Shown here: piece after piece, positions 47,497 to 61,263 of the stretch | How positions within the stretch are numbered: position 1 is the stretch's first letter | Layout of the letters: each line of letters opens with the position of its first letter | The notes under the pieces: model-generated | Told to the model about the DNA's origin: nothing | Database searches by the model: none | What the model saw: only the letters and a program-made list of their open reading frames with translations | Source: Hedera helix | Lineage: Eukaryota > Streptophyta > Magnoliopsida > Apiales > Araliaceae | Assembly (NCBI GenBank): GCA_947179155.2 | Contig: OX359286.1 | Span: 11,132,024 to 11,196,023 of the forward strand | DNA length: 64,000 nucleotides | Direction of reading: 5' to 3' | Program-made: the position numbers and the translations under genes

Positions 47497-50400
47497 TTTG
47501 TATATATATAAATGTGCATGCTTAATTTATAATTATAAATTCCATTAATTATGGAGATTAAGGGATTAATAATTGAATTAATCTGAAAGCTAAATAAAAG
47601 TGAATGAGGAAGTTGGAAAATTTTAAAATATTGATTATATAATTAATCAATAATTATGGTGAAGGATTAGAAATTATTTAAGAAGGGGAAAGAATTTTAT
47701 AAATTATATACTAATAAAGTATATAATTTATATAAGAAAATTAAAGTAAAAGAGTAATGGAAAAATAATTATATAAGAATTATTATATAATTTATATAAG
47801 AGGATTAAATAAATGAAAGGATTAATAAATATATAATTATTGATGATTATGGAGGAATTTAAGAAATTATTTAAGAAAGGAGAATGTAAATATATAAATT
47901 ATATAATATTAAATTATATAATTTATATATAAAGAAATTACTGTTAAATGATAAAGAAATGGGAAATAAATGAGTAAAAGGGAAGGTTTTAATTTATTAA
48001 AAATCATATTTATGTATAATGGAATTATTATGACTTTTATGAAGGATAATATTTCGGAAATGTGAACATTTAGTGTAACATGTTGTCCAAGTAATGAAGT
48101 GAAAAATTATGAAAAATAATTTTTATAAGTTATTGGAATTATTTTATGAATTTTGAAAGTATAAAGTACCTCAGTTAATTACATGCATGTCATTATGCAT
48201 GTACAAAATTTGTTAAGTAAAGTACTCAAAAAAGGTATAAATATTATGTATAAATCAAATTACGATTTTTGGTAAATTAAAATAAATATTTTATATATAT
48301 ATTATATAAAATATTTATTACACGAATTAATTATGAAATGTGTTAAATAAGTAAGTTTTGCATGATTTATTTTTGGAGGCTTATCCGAATGGAGAGAGGC
48401 GGTGGAATTGAAGTGGGAATTAAAAGTTATTTATACACCCAAGTATTATATATATAAATACATGTAGAAGAGGAAAAGAAGGAGAAAAAGAAAAAGAAAA
48501 AGAAAACAAAACCATGCCAACTCTCTTCCTATATTCTTTCCATCCGAAGCCGCCACCCTCCACTGTAACGACCCCGAAATTCGACCAATTTTATTCCTTT
48601 AAATTTTGTATTTATGATACATTATCTCCCTAACGTCCAAATTTCGGTTCGTTAATAAATCTTTCATCTCCTAAATTAATCCATTATTTAATTTCAAAAT
48701 CATCAATTATCAAAATTCTCATATAAATTTTTTTTTTCTTTCTTTATTCAATCATTGTATTAAAATATTTGGATATTTAAAATCCTTACATCTGGATCCT
48801 AGTCCCTGGATCGCAACCTTAACTTATTCTTTCTTTTACATGCATCATAAAGCTCAAAATTCAAAACTTAATATTGTTCGTATCCATACAAATTATTCTT
48901 GATTTCATAATCCATAATTAAGCCATTTAATAATCTCTATCGTAACATCTATCTAGTACAATCACAATTCAAAATTTAACTTTACTTATCCTGTCTGGAT
49001 TCAACATATATGTACATACCAAATATAAACTTAACAATAGTATTCACATTAAATTATGTTATTGAAATATAACAATAACGTTCACAACCTTCTGTGATTA
49101 TCCGTCTTTATATCATCTGATATTTTTGAAATTCATTTCTTTCCTGCAAAAATGTTTATTAAGCAAGTAATGAGCACAACGGCTCAGCAAGCTCAACAGT
49201 TTATGCTTCACATATCACATACTTTAACATGCTTGGTGTGTGTCATATATCATGTGCTTGTGCTTCAACTATAGCAATATATCTCATATCGTTGCACGAA
49301 GAACACATTGTGGTCATATTAAACACGTATCACATAGCACATAAATTGTATGCATTTAAAACAAGAATTTCATATCATAATAGTTCAACATTTAACATAA
49401 AGGAACTGAAGAACTTGCCTGGCGTCCAATTATTTAATTGATAGCTTAAACCCTCAACTCGATCAACCTATGATCATAAATAATCAAATAAAATTTTTGA
49501 ATTCTTCTACTCTTATGAAGATTGGATGGTAGGATGGGGTAGCATTTTTCTAACCGTCAGTGATAATGAAAATAATAATTGTCAAGCAAAGAAATTATGA
49601 AATGTGATGAATTAGAAAATTGCAATGAGCAATGACTGTGAGAAAGGAATGAAAGAAAGATATGTGGAATAAATATAAAGAAATTGTAAAGTATGAGTAT
49701 ATAGAAATTTCGAGGACGAAATTTTATAAAGGAGGGGTGAATGTGATACCCCCGGAATTTTAGAATAATTCCAAATAAGGATTATGATAAATCAAGTAAA
49801 TGTTAGTATTTAAAACCTAATGTTGAATAAAAGAGGTAGTAAAGAATGAATTATGAAATATGAAGAAGATTATGAATGTGAATTAAGAAGAAAATGATGA
49901 ATGTACAGAGTATAAATGAGGTGTAATAGAAGGTATGAAATAAGTTGGTTAAGTAAGGATAAGTACGATTAGAGAAAAAGAAAGTTTTCGAAGAATGAGA
50001 AACTATCTTGATAGGTACATCAAGAAATGAGTTAAAGTTTTATTAATAAAATTTTAGAGAATTATGAAATGCAATATTACAAAGGAATTATGAATTGAAA
50101 TAAGAATGGAATATTCTGATAGTTATGACAATTATGGTATTATTTTTGTAAGCTAAGGATTTAAAGAAGTAAAATATGATTATTATGGATATAGTTGTGA
50201 TTTATCAAGATAAAGGTATAGCAAGGTGCTATAAATAAAATACGTATGATTATTACGGCAATTATGATTACGAGGATGGAATCCTGTTAAGGGGGGAAGA
50301 ATGTGAGGATACGAATTTCCAAGATTTCTTTAATAATATTAAGTGAGAATTTAATTGATAAAAATTATCAAGGTTGTTATATTAATTATCATTTTATGTG

Positions 50401-53021
50401 GTGTAAGGTATGTGAAGGAATTTAATTGGTGAATTAAATCGGTATAAAGATGATAACAAATGGTGTTTGAATAGAAATAATTAAAGAATAAATAAATTGT
50501 TTAAAAACAATTTATGAAAAATAAGAGAAACTTTAATGAGATTATTGATATTTAGAAATTGTTTTGAATGTATAGAAATTAAATGATGTTATGTGGTAAT
50601 GTGAAATGTATTAATTAGATATGTATATATATACATTTGTATATATATATATATATATATAAATGTATATGTTTAAGTGATAATTATAAATGTTATTAAT
50701 TATGGAAATTAAGGGATTAATAATAAAATTAATCCAAGAATTTATGAAAAACTAATGAGGAAGTTTGTAAAATTGTAGTTATCAATTTTAGAGTTTATCA
50801 AGAATTTTGGAAGAAGTTTAGAAATTAATGGAGAAGGAAAGGTAATTATATAAATTATATAATAATAATTATATAATTTATATAAGGAAATTAAAATAAG
50901 GTATGGAGAAAATAATAATTATATAAGAATAATTATGTAATTTATATAAGATGGTTAAATGGAATAAAGTTGGTCGAATTTCGGGGTCGTTACATCCACC
51001 ACCGTAGCCACCATAGCCACCAAGAGGAAGAGGAAAATTGGTGCCAACAAGGGTAGAGAAAGCTTCAAGGAAGGTATAAAAATTAAATTATTTAATTATT
51101 TTTGGTATTTATGATGTTAAATAAAGTTTATACAAAAAAATAGAGAATAATTAGAATAATTATTCTAGATAATTTATGGATGTATATCTATGAATTATAT
51201 GATTTTTAGAGTAGTTTTTGTTGTGAAATTTTGAGAAAAAATGGATAATTTGTGGATAAGTTGGTACACTGTTTGCGTAAAAGCTGAAGAAGAAGGAAGG
51301 AGTGCCCGCGCATTGCGCGGGCCATTTTTTTCCCGAACGCGCTAATGAAACGGCGTCGTTTTGGAAGCAGAAGGGGGTGCCGTGCTATGCGCGGAGGAAT
51401 TTTCCAGAAACAGAAGCTAAACACATCGTTTGGCTTCAGCAGAGGGAGCCGCGCGCCATGCACGGCCGACGGCAACGCTGGAAATTACCAGTGTGCCCCT
51501 GCCCTTTTCAAGAAATACCGAACGTGTCCCTTAGCCTAGGAAATTATGGTTTTGCCCCTTGTCTTTCCAGAAAATACCAAACATGTCCCTAACATTGCGA
51601 AAATTATGAAAATGCCCCTGGACTTTCTGGAAGATACCGAATGTATCCCTAAGGGCGCGGAAATTATCAAAATGCCCCCAGAAAGTGATTTTTAATTAAA
51701 TAAATGTTTAAAAATTGTTTAAAAATCATAGAAAATTACTAAAAATATAGAAATGATGTTTGGGCATTAAATTCAATATTTTTGTAAAAATATTAAATAT
51801 TGGGGATTAATATTTAAAGGTTTAAATATTAATCTAATAAGGTTACAATTTAGAAAATGGTTAAATAAAACTTTTCGGACAACCTAATATGTTAAATTTT
51901 ATCCGATGAGCCGGGTTCTCCGTATCGAATGTGTTTGATATTAAGTTATATTAATATTTTATAGGACAAGGTTAAAATAATTAACTATACTAGTTAATAA
52001 TTGACTCAATACCCTAAAATAAATCTACGGGTAGGGTTAATTATACTATAGATGATATTAATTAAGGAAATTAATATCATAAAAAGATGAATAATTATTA
52101 TTTGATTATTTTATGATCATAGGTTTTACGAGGAGCATGATTAAAAAGGGTATTTATTATTTAATTCCACAATACAGGTAAGTTCTTCAGTCCTTTAATG
52201 TTAAATGTTGTCTGTTATGATATGCTAATACTTGTTTAAATGCATATAAATTATGTGTTATATGATACATGGATAAAATGACAATTATGTGTACTTTGTG
52301 CAATGATGTGAGATATATTGCTATAGTAGAAGCACAAGCACGTGATGTATGACACACACTGAGCATGTTAAGGTGTGTGCTATGTGAAGCATAAACTGTT
52401 GAACTTGCTGAGTCATGGTGCTCATTACTTGCATAATATAAACTTTTGTAGGTAAAGAAATAAATTTCAGGCATATCAAAATATATTAAAGATGGATTAA
52501 CTCAAAAGGTGGTAGATGTAATTGTTATAATTTTAGTAGTATAAATCAATGTGAATAAATTGCCAAGTTACTTTCATATACTATATGTACAGATAAGTTG
52601 GATCTGAATATGATGAGTACAATTTAAACTGTGAACTGTAATTGTTCAACATGAATATTATGATAGAGACTATTATATGTCTGACAATGAATCATATTTG
52701 TTTGGATATGTATGATATTAAAATTTGAATGACGAGTTTTATGATACAAGAAAGGAAAGAAAAAGTAAAGGTTGCGATCCAGGGACTAGAATCGAGACAA
52801 TAAGTTGAATTTTAAATGTCAGCATATTTTAATACAATGATTGAGAATATAAAAAAAATTATACCAAAAAATTGGTAATTTATGACGATAATGTTAATAA
52901 ATGAATTAATTAAGGTGATTAAAGATTTATTAACGAACCGAAATTTGGACATTAAATAAATAATGAATAATAAATACGAAATTTAAGGTAATAAGATGGG
53001 TCGAATTTCGGGGTCGTTACA
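47116..53021 (+). repeat. E4 5' LTR, interrupted by E5c
   Basis: LTR pieces 47116-48563 and 51000-53021. A long TA repeat lies at about 47449-47488, the TATA box (TATATATAAATA) near 48448-48460, GT at 51074, GC island about 51300-51680, AG at 52451, LTR end at 53021. Confidence 0.85.
48564..50994. mobile_element. E5c: rearranged family-E insertion with two inverted U5 ends
   Basis: TCCAC flanks it at 48559-48563 and 50995-50999. The left end is a reverse LTR 3' end (TGTAACGACCCC) running to about 49486. There it joins, across AAATAA microhomology, the forward end of an interior with PPT1 (49707-49741), the segment, PPT2 and a forward LTR start (50302). That LTR jumps at GGAATAAAGT microhomology near 50970 to its last 25 bases, ending GGTCGTTACA. 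Both termini are therefore U5 ends in opposite orientation, yet a clean 5-bp TSD is present. Confidence 0.85.
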
Positions 53022-55950
53022 GTTGGTATAAGAGCCAAAGGTTATAAACCTTAGGTAAATGATACCTTAGGCTATAACTAAAGTAAGAAAGAGTACGGTT
53101 AGTTGAGTGTTCTGAAAACTCAAGCGTATGGTAAACTTGTGACTCATGATTATATGGTGGAGCCCCTTTAGCGAATGAGCGACTATGGCCTGACTAGGAC
53201 AAGCTCCTCAACCATATGATTATGGAAAGTTCCTGAGTCCAAATACGTGATAAGTTTGATGAACATGGGGAAATTAAAATAGAAAGATATAAGTTAAGAG
53301 ATACAGTTCTCTAATATGGGTTAAAGTAAAGGAAATATGAAAGATAGAAGATTATAAGAAAGAGATAAAAATGTTAAGAAAGATCTGAACAAAGGTAATG
53401 AATTGAGAAAATTTATAATTTCAATTAAGAATATATCTGAAGGAATAATTGAAATGATTCAAAGATGAATCTCAAAGATAATCAAGGGACACCTGATTTA
53501 AGCAATAAAGATGACAAGGTAATCTAAAAAGTACAGAAAGAGATCATAATAATATGATCAGGAACGGTAAGAGGATCGTACTACGATACGATCACAAGAT
53601 AAGGAAAACGAATAAGGAATAGATTGCAAAGCAAGATCATGAAGGGATCCAATGAGATTGTGAAATAATAGAGAGACCTGTTAATGGTCGAAAAAGGGTA
53701 TAGTTTGATGCTATAAAGAGATATGGTACTATGAAATAGTACAAGAAGAATTCAGAGAATGATAAGACATGAATGACAGAAACGTTATGATAAGGGGGCA
53801 GGAAGCTTGGGTACGAAATTTTAATTGAGGACTCACGTGGTAACTGAGTTGCACAATCCTTTGTATGGGCAGGGGAATTGTGTTTACTTAGTTACTAAGT
53901 GATAATCATTGAAATGTTAGAGTCGCGCTAGTGGTTTGATAAATAGATAATATTAAATTTAGGCACGAGTTCTTAAAACTCATGCATATGGTAAGTCCAT
54001 GACTCATAATCGTATGGTATGTTTGAGCCCCTCAACATATGGATAGTCTTTGATTTGTTCTCAGACTACGTATTTCTAGGACAAGCTTCTAAACTCATAT
54101 TTTTGTGGTAAGTTCCTGGACTTATAATGTGTGGCAAGTTTGATGAACTATACGGGGGTATAGAAAAGTTGGAGTAGTTAAAAATTTTAATATGATAATT
54201 AATAATAGTTCTAGCAAAAAATTTAATAATTAGGTGAAGAAGAAAAAGGTGAATGTTAGGGAATTTAGGATATTCTCACTCTTCTAGCTTTGCTAGACTT
54301 CAAAAATTTTGGCCTCAAGTTAATTTTGCACGAATATGCTTTAAAAAATAAAAATGAATTTTAAGCGATTTAAAAAGTGTCTATGCTACTTGTTTCGACT
54401 ACACAAAAATATTTTTAACATCAAAATGTATTTCAAAAGAATCATCAATGCACCTTTTAGCCCGGTGTAGTTGTGATGAATGACGGAATGCTCAACGTGT
54501 TGTTGAGACGGTGCGATACTATTTCGTCATAAGATGATTCAACACCATAGAGTATGGTGTAGGAATTATTAACGACGAAATTCTCAACATGTTGTCAAGA
54601 TGATGTGGTAACATGAAGTCATAAATGATTTTGATTTATGAAGGTATGTCAAAGCTATAAGTCAATGCCATTTGACTCGGCTAGACATTTTGAAAAGTTT
54701 TGACATGATGAATGTTTTAAAATTTTTGCGAAGTAAAATTGTTAAAAGAAAAGTCTATGTTATTTGATCTGGCTAGACAAGCGTTGAAGAAATATAAGTC
54801 TGAGCTATTGATTCAGCTAGATAAATTTTGTAAAGTATTGAATTCATATTCTTTGAAAGTTATACCCAACCAAATTACTTTTGAACGAATTCTAAGGCTG
54901 AGATGAACAAAAAGGTTAAGAATATTGCAGGTTGATCGAATGGTCACCTGACATATCAAGACACCGGCATTGCAGACTGATCATCTGGCGTGCCAATGTA
55001 TGGTGAAACATCCATCACTTTAATGACAGAATGATCCACTGTCAAAGTTTGCAGTATGAAGTACTCGGGGAGCGAAGTACTGTAAACCGGGATAAATGTT
55101 CATTCAACATATTATGAAAGTTTTTCCAAAATAAAATTTTTGAATTTCTCTACTCTTATGAAGATTAGATGGTAGGACGAGGTAGTAATTTTTCTTAACA
55201 GTGAGCGATAATGAAAGTAATAATTATGAAGTAAAGAAAGTATGAAATGTGATGGATTATAAAATTGTAATGTACAATTACTGCGAGAAAGGAAGAAAAG
55301 AAAGATATGTAGAATAAATGCAAAGTAAATAGATGACTGAGATATTAGTACATAGAAATTTCGAGGACGAAATTTCTGAAGGAGGGGTGAATGTGGCACC
55401 CCAGGATTTTAGAATAATTTCAAATAAATATTATGATGAATTAAGTAAAGGTTAATATTTAGAACCTAGTGTTGAATGATGGAGGTATTAATGAATGATT
55501 TATGAAATGTGAAGAAAATTTATATGAATTAAGAAAAGAAGGATGAATGTGCAGTGTATAAATGAGGTGTAATAGAAAGTATGAAATAATTGAATGAAGT
55601 AAGGAGATATGCGATTAAAGAAAGGAAAGTTTTCAAAGAATGAAAAACTATTTTGATAAGTATATATCCATAAATGAATTAAAGTGTTGTTAATAAAATT
55701 TTTAGAGAAATATGAAATGTAATACTACAAAGAAATTATGAATTGAAATAAAAATTGAATATTCTGATAGTTTTGACCATTATGGTGTTATCCATGTGAG
55801 TTATGGAAATTAATGAGGAAAGATATGATTATTATGGATAGAGTTGTGATTTATCAAGATAAAGGTATTGCAAGGTACTATAAATAAAATACGTATAATT
55901 ATTACGGTAATTATGATTCCGATGACGGAATCCTGTTAAGGGGGGAAGAA
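53022..55950 (+). repeat. E4 non-coding interior
   Basis: Same module order as E0-E3: diverged duplication (about 53100-53260 and 53960-54150), CGGCTAGAC-type repeats (54365-54830), one copy of the GAAGTACTCGGGG hairpin near 55050-55085, then PPT1, segment and PPT2. Confidence 0.85.
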
Positions 55951-57269
55951 TGTGAGGACCCGAATTTTTGGGATTTCTTTAATAAAATTAAAAAAGAAAT
56001 TAATCGATAAAACTATCAAGTTTGTGTGAATTAATTATTATTTTATGTGATTTAAGGTATGCGATGAGATTTAATTAGTAAATTAAATCCGTACAGAAAT
56101 CATGACGAATAGTGTGGAATTAAAATAATTGAAAGTAAATAAATTGTTTAAAAATAATTTATTAAGAATAAGAGAAAATTTTATGTAAAACCACAATAAA
56201 TTGTACAATTAAATGATTATAGAGGTGCATGAATTATTATTTAAATAATGTTATGTGGAAATGTGAGAAATATGAATTAGATGTGTATATATATATATAC
56301 ATTTGTATATATATAAATGTGCATGCTTAATTTATAATTATAAATTCCATTAATTATGAAAATTAAGGGATTAATAATTGAATTAATCCGAAAGTTAAAT
56401 AAAAGTGAATGAGGAAGTTGGTAAAATTTAAAATATTGATTATATAATTAATCAATAATTATGGTAAAGGATTAGAAATTATTTAAGAAGAGGAAAGAAT
56501 TTTATAAATTATATACTAATAAAGTATATAATTTATATAAGAAAATTAAAGTAAAAGAGTAATGGGAAAATAATTATATAAATTATATAAGAATTATTAT
56601 ATAATTTATATAAGAGGATTAAATAAATGAAAGGATTAATAAATATATAATTATTGATGATTATGGAGGAATTTAAGAAATTATTTAAGAAAGGAGAATG
56701 TAAATATATAAATTATATAATATTAAATTATATAATTTATATATAAAGAAATTAATGTTAAATGATAAAGAAATGGGAAATAAATGAGTAAAAGGGAAGG
56801 TTTTAATTTATTAAAAATCATATTTATGCATAATGGAATTATTATGACTTTTATGAAGGATAATATTTTGGAAATGTGAACATGTTAGTGTAACATGTTA
56901 TCCAAGTAATGAAGTGAAAAATTATGAAAAATAATTTTTATAACTTATTGGAATTATTTTATGAATTTTGGAAGTATAAATTACCTCAGTTAATTACATG
57001 CATGTCATTAATCGTGTACAAAAATTTGTCAAGTAAAGTACCCAAAAAGGGTATAAATATTATGTATAAATCAAATTATGATTTTTGGTAAATTAAAATA
57101 AATATTTTATATATATTATATAAAATATTTATTACACAAATTAATTATGAAATGTGTTAAATAAGTAAGTTTTGCATGATTTATTTTTGGGGGCTTATTC
57201 GAATGGAGAGAGGCGGTGGAATTGAAGTGGGAATTAAAAGTTATTTATACACCCAAGTATTATATATAT

Positions 57270-58901
57270 TGTAACGACCCCGAAATTCGACCAACTTTAT
57301 TACTTCAAATTTCTCATTTATTATTCATTATTTTTCTTACGTCCAAATTTCGGTCCATTAATAAATCTTTAATCATCTTCTTTAATCCCTTGATTGATTT
57401 TATAAATCATCAATTACCAAAATTTTGGGTATAAATTTTTCTTCTTTTTCTCAATTCAATTATTGTATTAAAACATTTAGATATTTAAAATCCTTACATT
57501 TTGATCCTAGTCCCTGGATCGCAACCTTTACTTTTTCTTTCTATCATCATTATCGTGAAACTCAATAAAGCTCAACATTCAAATTCAATGTTGTTTATAT
57601 TCATCCAATATTTTTTGTTTCATGATTTATCATTTAAGTATAAATATATAGTCGTCTCTATCATAATAATCATCTTGAACAATTGTAGTTCATAATATAA
57701 CTCTATTCGCCCTGTTTGGATCCCATTTATACATGCCTATATCACATCAATACCAACTTTTGTACATGCATATATCACTTCAACACAAACTTTGCAAATG
57801 TATCCACATTGAGTTATATTACTGAAATTATATCAATTACGTTTACCACCTTTAGGGTTAATCCGTCTCTAATATATTCTGATATGCCTGAAATTTGTTC
57901 CTTTACCTACAAAAGTTTATATTACGCAAGTAATGAGCACAACGGCTCAGCAAGTTCAACAATTTATACTTCACGTAGCACATACCTTATCATGCTTGGT
58001 GTGTGTTATACATCATGTGCTTGTGCTTCTACTATAGTAATATATCTTATATATATTCATATTGTTGCACAAAGTACACATTGTGGTCATATTAATCACG
58101 TATCACATAGCACATAATTTGTATGCATTTAAAACAAGAATTACATATCATAACAGTCCAACATTTAACATAAAAGGACTGAAGAACTTGCCTGGATGGT
58201 ATAATTAATAAATTGATAGCTCAAACCCTTAACTCGATCAACCTATGATCATAAAATAATCAAATAATAATTATTTATCATCTTATGATATTAATTTAAT
58301 TAATTAATATCATTTATAATGTAATTAACCCCACCTAACAATTTATTTTAGGGTTACGGGTCAATTATTAAATAATAAGGTTAATTATATTAACCTCGTT
58401 TCTTCAAAAATATTCATTTAACTTAATAATCAATGCCTTCACTACGGATAACCCGGCTCATCGGATGAAATTTAACATATTTGGTTGTCCGAAAAATTTA
58501 TTTAATCATTTTTCTAAACTTTAACCTTATTGGATTAATATTTAAACATTTAAATATTAATCCTCAATATTTAATATTTTTACAAAAATATTAAATTTAA
58601 TACCCAAATAATATTTCTATATTTTTAGTATTTTTCTATAATTTTTAAACCATTTTTAAACATTTATTTCAAATAAAATTAATTTCTAGGGGCATTTTGG
58701 TAATTTTCGCGCCCTTAAGGATACAACCGGAATTTTCTGGAAAGTCCAGGGGCATTTCCGTGCTTTCCGAGGTCAAAGGACATGGTCGGTATTTGCCGGA
58801 AAGGCCAGGGGCACAACCGTAATTTTGCCCCAAAAACCGCGGTCGCGCATGGCGCCGCAATCCTTGTCCGTTCCAGCGAACGACGTCGTTTGGAGACGAA
58901 C
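57270..58901 (-). mobile_element. E5a: reverse family-E LTR inserted in the E4 3' LTR
   Basis: The plus strand begins TGTAACGACCCC, the inverse of an E LTR end, preceded by possible TSD TATAT. It runs through U5 and into the GC island, then is broken at 58901 by E5b. The rest lies beyond the window. It sits in the TA-rich TATA box of the E4 3' LTR. Confidence 0.78.
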
Positions 58902-59230
58902 TGTGAGGATCCGAATTTCCAGAATTATTTAATAAGATTAAATAAGAATTTAATAGACACAACTTTCAAGGTTGTGTAAAGAAATTATTATTTTATGTGA
59001 ATTAAGGTATGTGATGAGATTTAATTAGTAAATTAAATTTGTACAGAGATGGTGATGAATTATGTGAATTTAAAATAATTGAAAAGTAAATAAATTGTGT
59101 AAATACAATTTATGAAGAATAAAAGAATTTTAGGTAATTGTACAATAAATTGTACAATTAAATTATTATGAAAATGTAGAAATTATGATTTAATTGAGGT
59201 TACGTGGTAATGTGAAATATATTAAATTAG

Positions 59231-59286
<56 letters not shown>

Positions 59287-60183
59287 TTGTATATATATAA
59301 ATATATATGTTTAGGTGATAATTATAAATGTTATTAATGGAAATTAAGGGATTAATAATTAAATTAATTCAAAATTAAATAAAAAGTGAATGAGGAATTA
59401 GTAAAATTGAAATGATGGATTATTGGTTTAATTAAGAGATTATGGAGAAAGTTGAGAGGTTAATTGGGAAAGAAATGTAATTATATAAATTATATAATTA
59501 TAAATTATATAATTTATATAAGAAAATTAAAGTGAAATATGAGAAAAATAATAATTATATAAATTATCTAAGAATAATTATATAATTTATATAAGGTGAT
59601 GAAATTGAATAAGGATGGGAAGAAATTTTATAAATTATATTTTGTGTGAAATGGAAATTATAAAAAGGGATAATTTATTTATATAAATTATGTAATAATA
59701 AATTATATAATTTATATAAGGAAAGTAATGTGAAATGTAAAGAAATTAAATTAAATGAGGTAAAAGGATGGATTTAGTTTAATAAAAATTATGGTTATGT
59801 ATAATAGAATTATTATGACTTTTACGAAGAATAATATTTCGGAAACGTGAACATGTTAATGTAACATGTTGTCCAAGTAACGGAGTGAAAAATTATGAAA
59901 AATAATTTTTATATGTCCTATGAATTATTTTATGATTTTTGGAGGTATAAATTACCTCATATAATTACATGCATGTCACAATGCGTGTACAAAATTTGTC
60001 AAGAAAAGTACCCAAAAAGGGTGTTAATATTATTCATAAATCAAATTATGATTTTTAGTGAATTAAAATAAATATTTTATATACATTATATAAAATATTT
60101 ATTACACGATATAATTACGTAATGTAATAAATTAAATTTGTACGCATGATTTCGGAACTTTCGAGAAACCGTGAGGCGGTGGA
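58902..60183 (+). mobile_element. E5b: forward family-E LTR start inserted in E5a
   Basis: Begins TGTGAGGATCCG at 58902, preceded by possible TSD CGAAC. It contains a long TA repeat (about 59236-59282), the U3 palindromes and the hairpin just before the promoter. It is cut at 60183 by E6, about 38 bp before the place where the E1 LTR has its TATA box. Confidence 0.8.
59236..59282. repeat. (TA)n microsatellite in E5b U3
   Basis: Uninterrupted TA repeat. Other E copies have shorter versions at the same U3 position, for example near 47449 and 56285. Confidence 0.85.
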
Positions 60184-60879
60184 TGTAAGACCCCGAATTT
60201 TATGAAATATAAAATTTAATTTTTCTTCATATATATTTTTCATGAAACAGTAAGTGGTTAAATTGACGAAATTGAAAGTTAAGGATGTTATGTGCAAATT
60301 TTATTTTGACGGATAATATTCGTTTTGTCGGGGAATATTCGTTTTGTCGGGGAATATTCGTGTCGTACGACGGCGCCGAAATAACAAATTAATTGTGGAC
60401 CCCACAACGGAATAATTGTCGGATATAGAAAACGACAGAAGTAACCTTTTTAAATAAAAATAGTCAACGGTGTTAACTGTTAAAATACCGGTGATAAAAG
60501 AATAGTAGCATACGGTAAATTATGGTATTTTCTGTAGCACACGGTATTGCACAGTGTCTCATATTATTGACACCATAACTGTTACGCATCATTTCATCGA
60601 TAATTGTCACTGCATAATATTTTATATTATCAATTCAATTATTGTTGCTACACAGTATTTTGCATTATTGATTCAATAATTGTCATTACACTGTATTTCA
60701 TATCATTGAGTCAATAATTGTTGGTGCACTGTAGTTTAAAATTATTGAATCTAATAATTGTCACAGTAGCAAATACACAGTAATTTATATTATTAAATTA
60801 ATAATAATCTGTCACGTGTTTATTAAATTATTGTTGAATTATTGTCGTAGCATTATTTTATATGCAGGACATGTAGGAA

Positions 60880-60945
<66 letters not shown>

Positions 60946-61263
60946 TAATTACTATTTGGAATAGTAAAAACATGTGGGCCCTCTGTGGGACCCACATGAA
61001 AAATGAAATGTGAGAATTGCTTGCTGGGTGGGTTGGTGAGAAGGAGAAAAGCAGCCAGACGGCTGCTACTGCAATTCAGCACTGGCGTGCTGCTCACCTA
61101 CCGCATAGTAACTTCTTTTCTCCTATAAATAGCTTGTTCAGCTGAATAGAAAAATCACACCTAAAACATAAAATTTTTCTATAAGAATTTTATGAGTTTT
61201 CTCTGAGAATAGTAAGGCTATTTTGAGTGTTTGAAAGCCAAAAGGAGTGCAGGAATTTTTCAA
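60184..61263 (+). mobile_element. E6A: LTR start of a different Ty3/gypsy family
   Basis: Starts TGTAAGACCCCG and is colinear with 61666-62744 over about 1080 bp. It has three copies of a 19-bp TTTTGTCGGGGAATATTCG unit (60313-60362), degenerate roughly 45-bp repeats with ATAATTGTC (60590-60800), a long TA repeat (about 60883-60940), a CATGTGGG/CCCACATG inverted repeat (60971-60998) and a TATA box (61134). It stops abruptly at 61263, where the other copy continues with GTAAGT, and joins pol sequence. Confidence 0.82.
61134..61141 (+). promoter_or_regulatory. E6A TATA box
   Basis: TATAAATA in a CT-rich context (TTCTTTTCTCC upstream). The E6B copy is at 62605-62612. Confidence 0.65.

Larger units (their letters stand above)
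47116..57269 (+). mobile_element. E4: family-E element, 3' LTR broken by E5a
   Basis: Left TSD TAACA (47111-47115). The 5' LTR is 47116-53021 including insert E5c, the interior 53022-55950, and the 3' LTR starts TGTGAGGACCCG at 55951 and is cut at 57269; the remainder presumably lies beyond the window. PPT1 hairpin at 55358-55373 with TGTGGCACCCC at 55392; PPT2 hairpin with ATGA loop at 55915-55932. The LTRs begin at the PPT2 junction. The primer site is mutated (TGGTATAAGAGC at 53024-53035), so it is older than E1-E3. No coding capacity. Confidence 0.85.
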
